Source: Staphylococcus cornubiensis
GTDB lineage: Bacteria; Bacillota; Bacilli; Staphylococcales; Staphylococcaceae
DNA: 64,000 nt
Assembly (NCBI RefSeq): GCF_900183575.1
Contig: NZ_FXUZ01000006.1
Location: 31,292-95,291 of the forward strand
Direction of reading: 5' to 3'
Positions within the stretch are counted from its first letter, which is position 1, and every line of letters begins with the position of its first letter. The position numbers and the translations under genes are program-made. The notes below the pieces were generated by a model. That model was given only the letters and a program-made list of their open reading frames with translations. It was not told where the DNA came from and did not search any database. This document shows positions 1 to 9,206 of the stretch, in pieces.

Positions 1-227
1 CACTCACATTTGCTTATGCAGATGGTATCAAACAAGATAATCCGCCTTTCTTCTTTTTAGAACGTTATAAAAAAGCATATGAAATCGAAATGAATGCTTT
101 TATAGAGTCGATTTTGAATGATGAAAATGTTTCATGTTCAATTATGGATGGATTAAAAGCACAAGAAATTGCTGAAAAATGTAAAGAATCATTAATTAAA
201 GGTGTACCAGTAAAAATCAATTCATAA
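1..227 (+). CDS. C-terminal end of a Gfo/Idh/MocA-type oxidoreductase (inositol 2-dehydrogenase-like), partial
   Basis: Only the last ~74 codons are inside the window; the reading frame starts at base 3 and stops with TAA at 225-227. The visible peptide contains FFFLERYKKAYEIEMNAF followed by a short Asp/Gly-Leu-Lys-Ala stretch, the arrangement seen at the end of IolG-like NAD-dependent inositol dehydrogenases (FLERY, then an acidic helix and a final 'DGLKA' segment). The stop is 12 bases before the start of the downstream aldolase, so the two are probably co-transcribed. An inositol or related polyol catabolic role is inferred from this pairing; another sugar dehydrogenase of the same superfamily cannot be excluded because the Rossmann N-terminus is missing. 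Confidence 0.65.
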   Translation, partial: LTFAYADGIKQDNPPFFFLERYKKAYEIEMNAFIESILNDENVSCSIMDGLKAQEIAEKCKESLIKGVPVKINS

Positions 228-239
228 AGGGGGACTTAT

Positions 240-1079
240 ATGAAAGAGGCATTAACTAAAGCCTATAAAGCACATTATGCAGTTCCTCAAATCAATGTTA
301 ATGGATTAATTTGGGTTGAAGGGATTCTTTTAGCAGCTGAAAAAAAGCAATCACCTATCATACTTGGAACGACCGATAAAATTATTGACTTTTTAGGTGG
401 TTATGATTTTATTAATCAATTGATTCGTCTAAAGGCTAAGAGTTTAAATATTACGATACCCTATTTTGTACATTTAGATCACGGGAGCTCAGTAGAATCC
501 TGCTATCAAGCTATCGATGCAGGTTATGATTCTATCATGTATGATGGTTCGCAATTACCGTTAAATGATAATATTTCTAACACTAATAAAGTGGTTAAAT
601 ATGCACATGAAAGAGGTCTCAATACGGAAGGTGAAATTGGAGCCATTGGGGGTAATGAAGATGAAATGGTACATCAAATTGCCTATGCTTCAATAGCAGA
701 GTGTCTAGAAATTGTGAGACAAACGCATATTGACAGTCTGGCTCCGGCTCTCGGATCAGTTCATGGAAGATATAAAGGTAAACCACAATTAGGTTTTGAT
801 GTAATGCAAGAGCTTAACAAGAAATTAGAAATGCCACTTGTACTACATGGTGCTTCTGGACTATCTGATAATGATTTAAGAAAAGCAATTCAGTATGGGC
901 ATAGTAAGATTAATTTTAATACAGAAATCAATCTTGAGTGGAGCTCAAAATTACGCGCAATACTTAATGAAGATAAAGAAGTCTTTAATCCTAAAGCAAT
1001 ACTTTCTCCTACAATCAAGACAATCCAAAGTACTGTAGAGAATATTATTGATAAATGTGGTTCTGCAAATAAAGCATAA
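240..1079 (+). CDS. Class II fructose-bisphosphate aldolase family protein (IolJ/FbaA-like)
   Basis: A 279-residue protein of normal length for zinc-dependent class II aldolases. Visible family motifs are HLDHGSS (metal-binding His and catalytic Asp) near residues 78-84, TEGEIGAIGG near 129-138, LGSVHGRYKG near 177-186 and the phosphate-binding VLHGASGL near 201-208 followed by KINFNTEIN. The ATG follows a strong AAGGGGG ribosome binding site 12 bases after the preceding dehydrogenase. Members cleave fructose-1,6-bisphosphate, tagatose-1,6-bisphosphate or 6-phospho-5-dehydro-2-deoxygluconate. The dehydrogenase neighbour favours the last (IolJ, final step of inositol breakdown), but substrate cannot be read from the sequence. 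A hairpin terminator follows, so this is the last gene of its operon. Confidence 0.85.
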   Translation: MKEALTKAYKAHYAVPQINVNGLIWVEGILLAAEKKQSPIILGTTDKIIDFLGGYDFINQLIRLKAKSLNITIPYFVHLDHGSSVESCYQAIDAGYDSIMYDGSQLPLNDNISNTNKVVKYAHERGLNTEGEIGAIGGNEDEMVHQIAYASIAECLEIVRQTHIDSLAPALGSVHGRYKGKPQLGFDVMQELNKKLEMPLVLHGASGLSDNDLRKAIQYGHSKINFNTEINLEWSSKLRAILNEDKEVFNPKAILSPTIKTIQSTVENIIDKCGSANKA

Positions 1080-1083
1080 AAAT

Positions 1084-1128
1084 AAGCGATGATAACTTGT
1101 AAATCATACTGGTTGTCATCGCTATTTT
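1084..1128 (+). terminator. Rho-independent terminator after the aldolase gene
   Basis: Inverted repeat AGCGATGATAAC (1085-1096) and GTTGTCATCGCT (1112-1123), one G-U pair, followed by TATTTTGAT. It sits directly after the aldolase stop codon. Confidence 0.75.
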
Positions 1129-1382
1129 GATATTAAATTACACAGTCTTTTTCATAAAAAACTACCACTGCATCATACCTTGTTGGAAATGGTATGGATA
1201 CAGTAGCAGTTACAGGGTCGACGTCTAAAACTGTACACTTCATTTAATTTAAGATAAGTAAACTGACATAGATGATGGAATTAATTTTTGAATACTTTCA
1301 CTGCATCGATTATGGTGGCAACTTATCCTCATTAACTCGCTTACGTCGTCACACTGTATGGTGTCAAACTCTTGGTGATTGT

Positions 1383-2069
1383 CTATTCAGGGAAATATTG
1401 AATAAACAAAGGTTCAACTGTTGGACAGATTAATGAAAATCCGTCAAAACTTTGGAATGCTGCACGCGCCGCTATGACGTTGAAGCTCATCACTTTTCCA
1501 ACAATATGATGATATTCTGAAACGAAATAGGCGCTAAACCCAGGAGGATGAATGCCGCTCATTTCATGGGGTGTAAACAAAACTAAAAGGGTGCCTTCGA
1601 TTTCATTGATTGTACGTTCGACTTGAGTTAAAGCAGTAGGATGTGTTCTTTTTGACGATGATGCGGTAACTTTTTGTTTTTCGTAAATACTCAGATGTAA
1701 GTCACTAAAGCGCCCTTGTATCGTCGTCATAGAAAACAATTGATTGCTTTCAAACTTTTGTTTAATTCGTTCAAATACATAAGTATGGTGCATGTCTGTG
1801 ATGTTAAAAGTCAATTGAGCATGATAGCGATAAACTGCGCCATAAGGTACTTTCTCTCTACCATTTAAACCATGATGCTCACTGAACTGATTCATATGAA
1901 CGGGCTGACCATCAATAATCACAAAATCGCCATCTGCATGATTTAATGTTCCGAAGCCATAATCACCATAACGTAACAGTTCAGCAATAGTGACTTCACT
2001 CTCTAGGTGTCCTTCTAACAAGCTTTTCATCGTGCCTACTTGATGAATGTAATGACGATATTCTTTCAT
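1383..2069 (-). CDS. Acetolactate decarboxylase-like protein lacking the usual metal-binding histidines
   Basis: A 228-residue protein. The N-terminal half matches AlsD/BudA: QVGTMKSLLEGHL, then TIAELLRYGDYGFGTLNHADGDFVIIDG, then EKVPYGAVYRYHAQLTF. The C-terminal half aligns over LVLFTPHEMSGI, but the conserved metal site is altered. In known acetolactate decarboxylases the sequence is GFHxHF...GGHVLDF, whose three histidines bind zinc. Here it reads GFSAYF...VGKVMSF, so all three are gone. The family converts α-acetolactate to acetoin; this copy may be inactive, repurposed or regulatory. It starts at an ATG behind an ideal AAAAGGAGG. No acetolactate synthase lies beside it. Membership of the family is clear; catalytic activity is doubtful. 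Confidence 0.8.
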   Translation of the reverse strand: MKEYRHYIHQVGTMKSLLEGHLESEVTIAELLRYGDYGFGTLNHADGDFVIIDGQPVHMNQFSEHHGLNGREKVPYGAVYRYHAQLTFNITDMHHTYVFERIKQKFESNQLFSMTTIQGRFSDLHLSIYEKQKVTASSSKRTHPTALTQVERTINEIEGTLLVLFTPHEMSGIHPPGFSAYFVSEYHHIVGKVMSFNVIAARAAFQSFDGFSLICPTVEPLFIQYFPE

Positions 2070-2564
2070 TGGATCAGCCTCCTTTTCATGTCTTTATACA
2101 ATATGAAATACTATAGGCGTTCCATTTTAATGTTATACAGCCATTGCCAAAGATAGCAAAGCGCTTCGTTAACGAATAATGTTTTAAAATATATTTTGTT
2201 GCTTGCTATGTAAAAAGTATAAACGCGTGAAGTGAAAAAATCAACATAATTTTCTGAAAAAATAACATAAAATTTTTGTTAATAGGACATTATGTCTATA
2301 ATCACGCTATTTTATGTCAAAAAATGAACTCGTTATATATATTTCTATACACTTTGTCACGAGAGTTGGTGCGTAATGAGGAAAAAGGAGGATATGTCGA
2401 CGTGTGTTTTTATTCATCGTAGGTTGTATCAAATTTGCAAATTCGCCAAAGTAAAAAATATTTGAAAAACATATAAAAGGCAAGAATGTTGACCTATTAG
2501 GGTAAAAAAATACAATCTTTGGCCAACATACTTGCCTCATTTAACTTGTTATAAAGTTTAAAGA
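2070..2564. other. Intergenic region between the AlsD-like gene and panE
   Basis: AT-rich, without a credible coding sequence on either strand. It must hold the promoter of the AlsD-like gene (right-hand side of that gene) and contains one long inverted repeat near 2478-2537, listed separately as a terminator. No convincing -35/-10 pair was found. Confidence 0.5.
2478..2537 (-). terminator. Inverted repeat, probable terminator of panE
   Basis: Arms AGGCAAGAATGTTG (2478-2491) and CAACATACTTGCCT (2524-2537) pair with one mismatch. On the minus strand the second arm is followed by TTTTATAT, and panE ends 28 bases upstream of it, fitting a terminator with an unusually long (~32 base) loop. Confidence 0.55.
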
Positions 2565-3500
2565 TTATTTGACATGTTTCATTTCTAATTCGTGAATCAA
2601 ATGTGTTAACATTTCGTTGTTTGGTGTAGCAATGCCTAACTCACGACCATACTTCGCGATTTGTCCGTTGAGGTAGTCCACTTCAGTATAACGTCCGTTG
2701 TATAAATCTTGGTGCATTGAAGGGTAATGTAAACCTTGTGCTTCGTTTGGATAAGCAGCTTCAATTTTTTCTAGCAACGCATCCGCACTTAATGATACAC
2801 CACGCGCATCTGCAACTGCGACAATCTCAGCAATAAGAGGCTTCACAATGTCACGTGCTTTGTCATATTGACTAAACTCATTAATTGTTTTGTCTAGAAT
2901 AGTACAAAGTGGATTTAAAACACTGTTAAGGGTTGCTTTACTCCAAATAGATTTAAATACGTTATCGCTAATTGTAGCATTTAACTTTGCATCGTTGAAC
3001 ACTTTGTTAATGCGTTCTGTGCGTTCATCTGCATGACCATCCGCACGTTGGAATTCGATTGATCCTTGGCCTTCTAATAATAATTGACCTGGTCCACGTA
3101 AACCAGCAGTCCACATTGTCACAGCTAAGAAGATTTGTGTTTTTGGTGCGATATTTGAAAGGCGTTCGTCATGCCCTAAACCATTCATCATAGACAATAA
3201 TGCGGTATCTTCATTAATGGCTTTATTGTCATAGAGTGTACGTAACATGTCTTCAGATTGCATCGACTTAGTTAAAATAATGACTAAATCAAATGTTTCG
3301 TTCACTTGATGTGGCAAAACTGCAGGAATCTCAATTGTATAAGTATCTGTCTCTGTTTGAATTTCAAGACCTTTTTCATTGATTGTATTGACATGGTCTT
3401 CCCACATATCAATCAATGTTACATCATAACCTGCTTCTTTAATTTGGCTTCCGATACGTCCACCCATAGCGCCCGCGCCAGCAATAGCAATTTTTTGCAT
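2565..3500 (-). CDS. panE: 2-dehydropantoate 2-reductase (ketopantoate reductase)
   Basis: A 311-residue protein with an N-terminal Rossmann motif IAIAGAGAMGGRIG (residues 4-17), the signature of PanE/ApbA NADPH-dependent reductases, then TKSMQ near 92-96, where a lysine-containing loop is typical, and the helical C-terminal domain with NPLCTILDKTINEF and a terminal HLIHELE. The family reduces ketopantoate to pantoate in coenzyme A synthesis; staphylococci also carry paralogues that act on other 2-keto acids, so the exact substrate is inferred. The ATG lies behind AAGGAGGA. It is a single-gene unit, divergent from uhpT. Confidence 0.85.
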   Translation of the reverse strand: MQKIAIAGAGAMGGRIGSQIKEAGYDVTLIDMWEDHVNTINEKGLEIQTETDTYTIEIPAVLPHQVNETFDLVIILTKSMQSEDMLRTLYDNKAINEDTALLSMMNGLGHDERLSNIAPKTQIFLAVTMWTAGLRGPGQLLLEGQGSIEFQRADGHADERTERINKVFNDAKLNATISDNVFKSIWSKATLNSVLNPLCTILDKTINEFSQYDKARDIVKPLIAEIVAVADARGVSLSADALLEKIEAAYPNEAQGLHYPSMHQDLYNGRYTEVDYLNGQIAKYGRELGIATPNNEMLTHLIHELEMKHVK

Positions 3501-3711
3501 AAAATTATTCCTCCTTATAAAAAATGGTTACAACTAAAGTGTAATTTTCATTTTTGTATCCGTCAACAGAAATATATTTACAACAATGTAATATGACGGC
3601 ATAAGTGAATTAAAAGTTAAAATAGGCAACAATCAAGTTAAATGTGTTGCTTAAATTGTTGAATCCATCGCCTTTGTTCAGAAATTCGGATAAAACGATA
3701 ATTTTTAGGAT

Positions 3712-3725
3712 ATTAAGCGCTTACA
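3712..3725 (+). promoter_or_regulatory. Candidate cre (CcpA) site upstream of uhpT
   Basis: ATTAAGCGCTTACA matches 12 of 14 positions of the Gram-positive cre consensus TGWAANCGNTNWCA. It lies just upstream of a TATAGT -10-like hexamer at 3734-3739, whose -35 region is poor. That combination fits an activator-dependent promoter subject to carbon catabolite repression. Confidence 0.5.
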
Positions 3726-3768
3726 TACGGTGCTATAGTGTAGCTAAATGAAGACAGAGGTGAACGAC

Positions 3769-5148
3769 ATGAACTTTTTCGACATTCAAAAAATTCCTAA
3801 CAAAGGGATACCGCTCGCAACGCAACGTAAATTATGGCTACGTTATTTCTTGCAAGCCTTTTTAGTTGTGTTTTTTGCGTATATGGCGATGTACTTGATT
3901 CGTAACAACTTTAAAGCTGCACAACCTTTGCTTAAAGAAGAAATCGGGTTGACAACGTTACAGCTAGGGTATATCGGTTTGGCATTTAGTATTACATATG
4001 GTTTAGGGAAAACATTACTCGGTTATTTTGTAGATGGTCGTAATACGAAAAAAATTATTTCATTCTTGCTCGTTTTATCAGCTATTGTTGTACTGATTAT
4101 GGGCTTTATTTTAAGTTATTTTGGTTCTGTGATGGGCTTATTAATTGTATTATGGGGCTTAAACGGTATTTTCCAATCAGTCGGTGGACCAGCAAGTTAT
4201 TCGACAATTTCACGTTGGGCACCACGTACGAAGCGAGGCCGCTATTTAGGTTTTTGGAATACATCACATAATATTGGTGGTGCGATTGCAGGGGGTCTTG
4301 CATTGTGGGGTGCAAATGTCTTTTTCCATGGTAGCGTGATCGGGATGTTCATCTTCCCAGCAGTCATTGCGTTAATTATCGGGATTGTGACATTGTTTAT
4401 CGGTAAGGACGATCCAGAAGAGCTCGGTTGGAATCGTGCAGAAGAAATATGGGAAGAGCCAGTTGAACAAGAAAACATAGACGCGCAAGATATGACGAAA
4501 TGGCAGATTTTCAAAAAGTATATTTTAAAGAATCCAGTCATTTGGATTTTGTGTGTCTCTAACGTTTTTGTTTACATTGTGCGAATTGGTATTGATAACT
4601 GGGCACCGTTATACGTATCTGAATACTTACACTTTGATAAGGCAGACGCGGTAAATACGATCTTTTACTTTGAAATTGGTGCATTAATAGCAAGTTTATT
4701 ATGGGGTTACGTCTCTGATTTACTTAAAGGACGTCGCGCAGTAGTGGCAATAGGGTGTATGTTTTTAATTGTATTCGTTGTTCATTTTTACACAAATGCA
4801 ACGAGTGTAACGATGGTTAACGTTTCATTATTAGCACTTGGCGCACTTATTTTTGGTCCTCAATTATTAATCGGTGTCGCATTAACAGGTTTTGTACCGA
4901 AAAATGCGATTAGTGTCGCTAATGGTATGACGGGATCTTTTGCATATTTATTTGGTGATTCCATGGCGAAAGTAGGACTTGCAGCGATTGCAGACCCTCA
5001 GCGCAATGGGTTAACAGTTTTCGGGTATACATTAAGCGGTTGGACGGATGTCTTTATCGTATTTTATGCCGCACTCTTTATAGGCATCATTTTACTTGGT
5101 ATCGTTGCTTATTTTGAAGAAAAGAAAATTAGAAGTTTAAATCTATAA
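3769..5148 (+). CDS. uhpT: Hexose-6-phosphate:phosphate antiporter
   Basis: A 459-residue twelve-helix membrane protein of the organophosphate:Pi antiporter branch of the major facilitator superfamily. It follows the staphylococcal UhpT sequence closely from MNFFDIQKIPNKGIP to the EEKKIRSLN end, including YLIRNNFKAAQP (first helix and conserved Arg) and GYFVDGRNTKK. It imports glucose-6-phosphate in exchange for phosphate and is the known entry route for fosfomycin in S. aureus. An upstream in-frame ATG at 3748 exists, but AGAGGTGA at ~3754-3761 places translation at 3769 and gives the family length. Its regulators hptA-hptS-hptR are encoded convergently downstream, as in S. aureus. A possible cre site precedes it. 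Confidence 0.95.
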   Translation: MNFFDIQKIPNKGIPLATQRKLWLRYFLQAFLVVFFAYMAMYLIRNNFKAAQPLLKEEIGLTTLQLGYIGLAFSITYGLGKTLLGYFVDGRNTKKIISFLLVLSAIVVLIMGFILSYFGSVMGLLIVLWGLNGIFQSVGGPASYSTISRWAPRTKRGRYLGFWNTSHNIGGAIAGGLALWGANVFFHGSVIGMFIFPAVIALIIGIVTLFIGKDDPEELGWNRAEEIWEEPVEQENIDAQDMTKWQIFKKYILKNPVIWILCVSNVFVYIVRIGIDNWAPLYVSEYLHFDKADAVNTIFYFEIGALIASLLWGYVSDLLKGRRAVVAIGCMFLIVFVVHFYTNATSVTMVNVSLLALGALIFGPQLLIGVALTGFVPKNAISVANGMTGSFAYLFGDSMAKVGLAAIADPQRNGLTVFGYTLSGWTDVFIVFYAALFIGIILLGIVAYFEEKKIRSLNL

Positions 5149-5159
5149 CATCTATTTGA

Positions 5160-5702
5160 GTGGGCTGGGAGATTATGTTTTTGATGCTATGTATGCAGTA
5201 TTTTGTTTAACTTGCCCTGCCTAAGATTTGTGATATTTGATTACCCTGATGGCTTCGCGTTCCCAGGGGACTTGTCTCAACTAGCCATCGCTTGATTAAA
5301 CGATGACATACATGTAGCGTTGGCGGATTTTGGGAGCAGTACAGAAATCTCATGTAAAACAAAGATTTCGTAGTACTGCCCCCGCTAAGGCTGACTAGAC
5401 TTCTCAAAAGCACACGCATTGAGAAGTCAGACAGCTACTGCGATAAACAGCAGCCACTATCAGAGTAAAGAAGTGACTGCTAGCAATATTCACTAATTCC
5501 CTCGGGAGTCTCAGCCTTCTGGGCAATCTTACATCAAATGCAGTCACTTAGGGCAAGTTGATGAAATGGAGACAACCCCGTAGCGTCCAATTTTTACGGC
5601 CCATTCATCCTCTTTTTTGACTGTCTTATCATCACTAATTGTAATATATCCATAAAAGGTGGGGACGGAGAAAGCTTAATTTCTCAGTCCCCTTTTTGCG
5701 TT
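5160..5702 (+). repeat. Long nested-palindrome intergenic repeat, full-length copy 1
   Basis: This fills the gap between the convergent uhpT and hptR genes. Outer arms AACTTGCCCT (~5208-5217) and AGGGCAAGTT (~5548-5557) enclose further paired blocks: GCAGTACAGAAATCT with AGATTTCGTAGTACTGC, GACTTCTCAA with TTGAGAAGTC, and GCTACTG with CAGCAGC. A tail of ~130 bases ends in a terminator hairpin (5661-5697). Closely similar copies occur at 21.8 kb and, inverted, at 35.9 kb; partial relatives share only inner modules. No open frame with coding character is present, so it is not a recognisable insertion sequence. Confidence 0.8.
5661..5697 (+). terminator. Terminator hairpin at the end of repeat copy 1
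   Basis: GGGGACGGAGAAA (5661-5673) pairs with TTTCTCAGTCCCC (5680-5692) and is followed by TTTTT. It lies between the convergent uhpT and hptR and could serve both. Confidence 0.75.
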
Positions 5703-5780
5703 TTCTTGAAGTTGTACCGCCGCCCATGCTAGCGAGGATAAAATTGAAAACGCAATGATGCCTTTTAACTTTAATAGTAA

Positions 5781-6530
5781 CTACTGTTTTGAACTCATGT
5801 ATTCGCGCGGTGACATTTTTAAATACTTTTTAAAATGATAACTAAAACTCTTATAATCAGAAAAGCCTACTTTATGCGCAATCTCATAATGCTTATCCCC
5901 ACTTTGTAACAACGACATCGCTTGATAAATGCGATAACGATTTAAATAATCCAACATCGTAATACCGACGTGTGTTTTAAAAATACGCATTAAATACGAT
6001 TCACTTACGCCGAGCTCAGTCGCTAGCGCAGTGCTCTGCCACTTTTGATCGTAATGTTGATGGATATGTTGCACGACATGATTGACGTAATAATCGGGAT
6101 ACTCTAATTTCATCAATGGTTGAAATACAGGTATCGCCGTTGTAAGTGATGCTTTTTGTGCGTGTGCAGGCGGAACAAATTGTGCTAAACGTTGATGTAG
6201 CTGATCCGGATCAATCGGCTTCAGTAAATAATCTAAGACGTGGTGATGAATTCCTGCTTGCATATATTCAAAATCATCATAACTCGATAAGATGATTTTT
6301 TGACATGGCAAGTCTGCAATCGCTTCTAACAATTCAACCCCATCCATCCGTGGCATGCGAATGTCTGTAATTACAAGGTCAGGTTGATGTTCACGAATGA
6401 GAGATAATGCTTCGATACCATCTTTGGCGAGCCATACTTCATTAAAATGATAGTCTTCCCACGAGATCGCTTGTTTTAGTCCTTCGCGAATAATGCGTTC
6501 ATCATCACAAATGACAACTTTATACATCAT
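5781..6530 (-). CDS. hptR: Response regulator of hexose-phosphate sensing (AraC-type)
   Basis: A 249-residue two-component regulator. The receiver domain starts [15 protein letters not shown] (acidic pocket DD), carries the phosphoacceptor in [17 protein letters not shown] (Asp near residue 55) and the signalling Lys in DYLLKPID. The C-terminal half is an AraC/XylS DNA-binding domain with [13 protein letters not shown] and [17 protein letters not shown]. It corresponds to HptR, which activates uhpT when external glucose-6-phosphate is sensed. I place the start at ATGATG (6530) because GAGGAG lies 4-7 bases upstream; an in-frame ATG further upstream lies inside hptS and has no ribosome binding site. 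It overlaps hptS by 11 bases. Confidence 0.93.
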   Translation of the reverse strand: MMYKVVICDDERIIREGLKQAISWEDYHFNEVWLAKDGIEALSLIREHQPDLVITDIRMPRMDGVELLEAIADLPCQKIILSSYDDFEYMQAGIHHHVLDYLLKPIDPDQLHQRLAQFVPPAHAQKASLTTAIPVFQPLMKLEYPDYYVNHVVQHIHQHYDQKWQSTALATELGVSESYLMRIFKTHVGITMLDYLNRYRIYQAMSLLQSGDKHYEIAHKVGFSDYKSFSYHFKKYLKMSPREYMSSKQ

Positions 6531-8073
6531 GATGCTCCTCTCTTGGTAGTTGAAATGCAATGAGCGTCCCTTGTTGATATGCTGAAAAAATTCTCAATCT
6601 TGCGCGTGCCCCATACTGAATTTGCACTTTATGGTTAAGGTGATTCAGCCCTAAATGTGACGTATCAAACACATTTTCTTGCAACATTTGTCGGACATGT
6701 GCGCGACGTTCGGCAGTCATTCCTAGACCGTTATCATGTACGAAAATACGTAAGCACTTTGCTGTTTGTGTGATACGTATCGTGATGATGAGTGGCTCTG
6801 ATTCGCGCCCATGTTTAATCGCATTTTCAATTAAAGGATGAATCATCATTTTACGAATTGGATAACTTTCAAGGCGTTGATCCATCTCTATCTTTAACGT
6901 AATGCTATTGTCGAAGCGGATGTTTTGAATGGCGACATACTTTTGAATGTAAGCGAGTTCCTCTTTCAATGGTACTTTGTCGGTTTTGACGCGTAACGTA
7001 TAACGCAACATTTGTGAAAGTTGTTGCACGACTTTTTGTGCTTGGCGTGGCGACAATGTAATTAAATATTGTATTGTTTGCATCGTATTAAACAGAAAAT
7101 GCGGTTGAAATTGACGCTCGATTTCCTTTAATTGTATTTTTCGCAATTGCTGTTCAGTTTGCTCAATTGAATGAATCAATGTTTCGTTAGATTCGACTAA
7201 TTCATAAATATACGTGTTGATATCTTCAAGTTCACTCGGTTGGCCTAAAGGTTCATAAGCGCCCAGTTCACGACGTTGTGCCTGATTAATTCGATTTATC
7301 ATGAGTTCGATATCACGTGTTTGCCGCCTGGCCATTCGATGAGCATTCATAAAACCGAAAATCATAAGTAGTACGAAAGCAATACTAATAATGGCCAATA
7401 GTTTAAGACCGTCTTCTAACGTGTCATGCATATCTTTAAATTGAATGATTTGCTCGCCTTTGTCATTCAGTTTCATCCGTTCAGATATAAAGCCGAATGG
7501 TGGGGGCGGAAAAGTATCATCGACATGAAAATGTTCAGAGTTCGAATATAAAATATTATCAAAGCGATCTAAAATTAAAGTCGTATGCCCATAACGATCG
7601 TGGATTTCTTCCATATGTGGTGTTTGAGCGAAATAAAACGATAACGTGACTTTTTCGTGCAACAGCTGTATTTGTTGTCGATGCATTAAATATAACTGGT
7701 GGACGTCTTTATGTTCATAATTATTCGTAATTGGTGTTTCGTTATTATCGACAACATAATAAACTGTACCAGGCTGTTGGTGTACAAGTTCAAGCAATAA
7801 ACGTTTGAACGTCGTCACGTCAGCTTTATTGGATAAGTCTAATTGTTGCAACCTCGGCTTCTCAGTTTGAAGTGTTGTTTTAATTTGATTTTCAGTATGG
7901 GTTAAATCATGCTCAGCCTCGTTCATATGTTGCTGAATATGATGATGCTCCACCCAAATGTATAAAGTGTAAAAACTGACCAGTCCAAGTAAAATCACAA
8001 GAAAAACAGGCAAAATTGTCGAAATAAAAAGCGAACGACGCAATTGATAACGATAAGGTTGATACGTTTTCAT
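6520..8073 (-). CDS. hptS: Sensor histidine kinase of hexose-phosphate sensing
   Basis: A 517-residue membrane kinase: a first transmembrane helix near residues 14-36, an extracellular domain to about 220, a second helix near 222-243, then a LytS/YesM-type kinase core. The phosphoacceptor region reads [19 protein letters not shown] and the ATP-binding N-box reads [13 protein letters not shown], followed by DNGLGM. It signals to HptR. The gene overlaps hptA by four bases (ATGA) and hptR by 11, so the three are translationally coupled. The order hptA-hptS-hptR matches S. aureus. Confidence 0.93.
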   Translation of the reverse strand: MKTYQPYRYQLRRSLFISTILPVFLVILLGLVSFYTLYIWVEHHHIQQHMNEAEHDLTHTENQIKTTLQTEKPRLQQLDLSNKADVTTFKRLLLELVHQQPGTVYYVVDNNETPITNNYEHKDVHQLYLMHRQQIQLLHEKVTLSFYFAQTPHMEEIHDRYGHTTLILDRFDNILYSNSEHFHVDDTFPPPPFGFISERMKLNDKGEQIIQFKDMHDTLEDGLKLLAIISIAFVLLMIFGFMNAHRMARRQTRDIELMINRINQAQRRELGAYEPLGQPSELEDINTYIYELVESNETLIHSIEQTEQQLRKIQLKEIERQFQPHFLFNTMQTIQYLITLSPRQAQKVVQQLSQMLRYTLRVKTDKVPLKEELAYIQKYVAIQNIRFDNSITLKIEMDQRLESYPIRKMMIHPLIENAIKHGRESEPLIITIRITQTAKCLRIFVHDNGLGMTAERRAHVRQMLQENVFDTSHLGLNHLNHKVQIQYGARARLRIFSAYQQGTLIAFQLPREEHHDV

Positions 8074-9023
8074 TCTACACGCTCCAAAAATTTTTGATGA
8101 GTTTCATGTGGCAATGCAGTTTCAGGGATGACTGGAATATCTCTTAATTGAGCGATTCCGGGTTCTTTAATTTCTGAGACATCACGACGTATCGGTTTTA
8201 CCCCGTCTTGCTGGGCTAACCGTTGTTGTACTGTATAGCTTGTTAAATAATTGACAAGTGCAGTTCTTTTCGGGTGAGGGTGTTGGTTATTGACTAACGC
8301 AATACCATCTACATTGAGCACGGTGCCTTCAACCGGATAGATGACTTTTAATGGGTACCCTTTTTGAAGCCAAGTTCGCGCATCTTGTTCGTAACTGAGT
8401 CCAGCAAAATAATGCCCTTTAGCGACTTGTGCGATAACATCAGATGATTTAGCAAGTTGGACGGCATGTTGTTGGAATTGATGTATCTCTGCAACACGAT
8501 TGTGAATGTGGTACAAGCCACGCATATGTTGATACCCTGTTGTTGTCGTCTTAGGGTTTGAATAGGCAACCTTTTGATCGAGCGCGGGTTGCATCAAGTC
8601 CATATAGCCATTGATAGTGATGTCGCCTTGTAAGTCAGTATTCACAACGATGACAGTCGGCATTAACATAAACGGTGTCACGAGTGGCTCATCTGACAAC
8701 GAAATGCGAAACTGCGAATGGTCAACGCCTGTATAAGGTACAAAATCTTCTGGGTGTTCAATCGTTTCACTTAATACACCCCCTACAAAAACATCTCCGC
8801 GTGCTGCTTTTGAAGTGTGATGAATTTTCGATAATAAAACTTGTGTCGAATCTTCAATCACAGTCACTTTTACATTTTCTTGGTGTTCAAAGTCTTTGAG
8901 TATAGGTTGAATTAAGCGTTTCGGATAAGGTGAATAAATGGTTAATGTATCGTCAGCGTTAGACGTATCTTGTTGACAACCAAAGAGGAGTATGATGAGC
9001 AGACCACATAACCATTTTTTCAT
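8070..9023 (-). CDS. hptA: Glucose-6-phosphate-sensing solute-binding lipoprotein
   Basis: A 317-residue extracellular binding protein with a lipoprotein signal MKKWLCGLLIILLFGC (lipobox LFGC, Cys16). The mature part begins DDTLTIYSPYPKRLIQPILKD, typical of type 2 periplasmic-binding folds of the iron/phosphate class. In S. aureus HptA binds glucose-6-phosphate and passes the signal to HptS. It is first in the hptARS operon, with AAAGGG upstream of the ATG. No transporter permease is associated, which agrees with a sensing rather than uptake role. Confidence 0.9.
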   Translation of the reverse strand: MKKWLCGLLIILLFGCQQDTSNADDTLTIYSPYPKRLIQPILKDFEHQENVKVTVIEDSTQVLLSKIHHTSKAARGDVFVGGVLSETIEHPEDFVPYTGVDHSQFRISLSDEPLVTPFMLMPTVIVVNTDLQGDITINGYMDLMQPALDQKVAYSNPKTTTTGYQHMRGLYHIHNRVAEIHQFQQHAVQLAKSSDVIAQVAKGHYFAGLSYEQDARTWLQKGYPLKVIYPVEGTVLNVDGIALVNNQHPHPKRTALVNYLTSYTVQQRLAQQDGVKPIRRDVSEIKEPGIAQLRDIPVIPETALPHETHQKFLERVE

Positions 9024-9154
9024 TCTTATAACCCTTTCCTATCTCATGTATTGTATTTATCTTACCAATATTTATTAAATTTGTAGAGAAAAAAATTAAT
9101 ATTATGACTTTCTTATGATTTGCACTCAAAGAATTTCAGAGTCACGCTGTCATT

Positions 9155-9195
9155 AAAAAAGGCCTCCTCATGTCATTGTTTTGACTCAAGGAGAC
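9155..9195 (-). terminator. Terminator of the MFS exporter gene
   Basis: On the minus strand GTCTCCTTGAGTCA pairs, with a few mismatches, with TGACATGAGGAGGC and is followed by CTTTTTT (9155-9160). It lies 12 bases after the MFS stop codon. Confidence 0.7.
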
Positions 9196-9206
9196 TGTGA
9201 TGTGAG

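Noticed and set aside
240..1079. Calling the aldolase the glycolytic fba
   Set aside because: The adjacent inositol-dehydrogenase-like gene points to a catabolic operon; the substrate is undecided, so no symbol is given.
2307..2540. 77-codon open frame on the minus strand upstream of the AlsD-like gene
   Set aside because: No ribosome binding site, unusual composition, and it overlaps the probable panE terminator.
5207..5419. Open frame inside the 5.2 kb repeat
   Set aside because: It is read from hairpin arms; related copies do not keep the frame.
5160..5702. Interpretation of the nested repeats as CRISPR or as an intact insertion sequence
   Set aside because: No regularly spaced direct repeats with unique spacers and no transposase frame.
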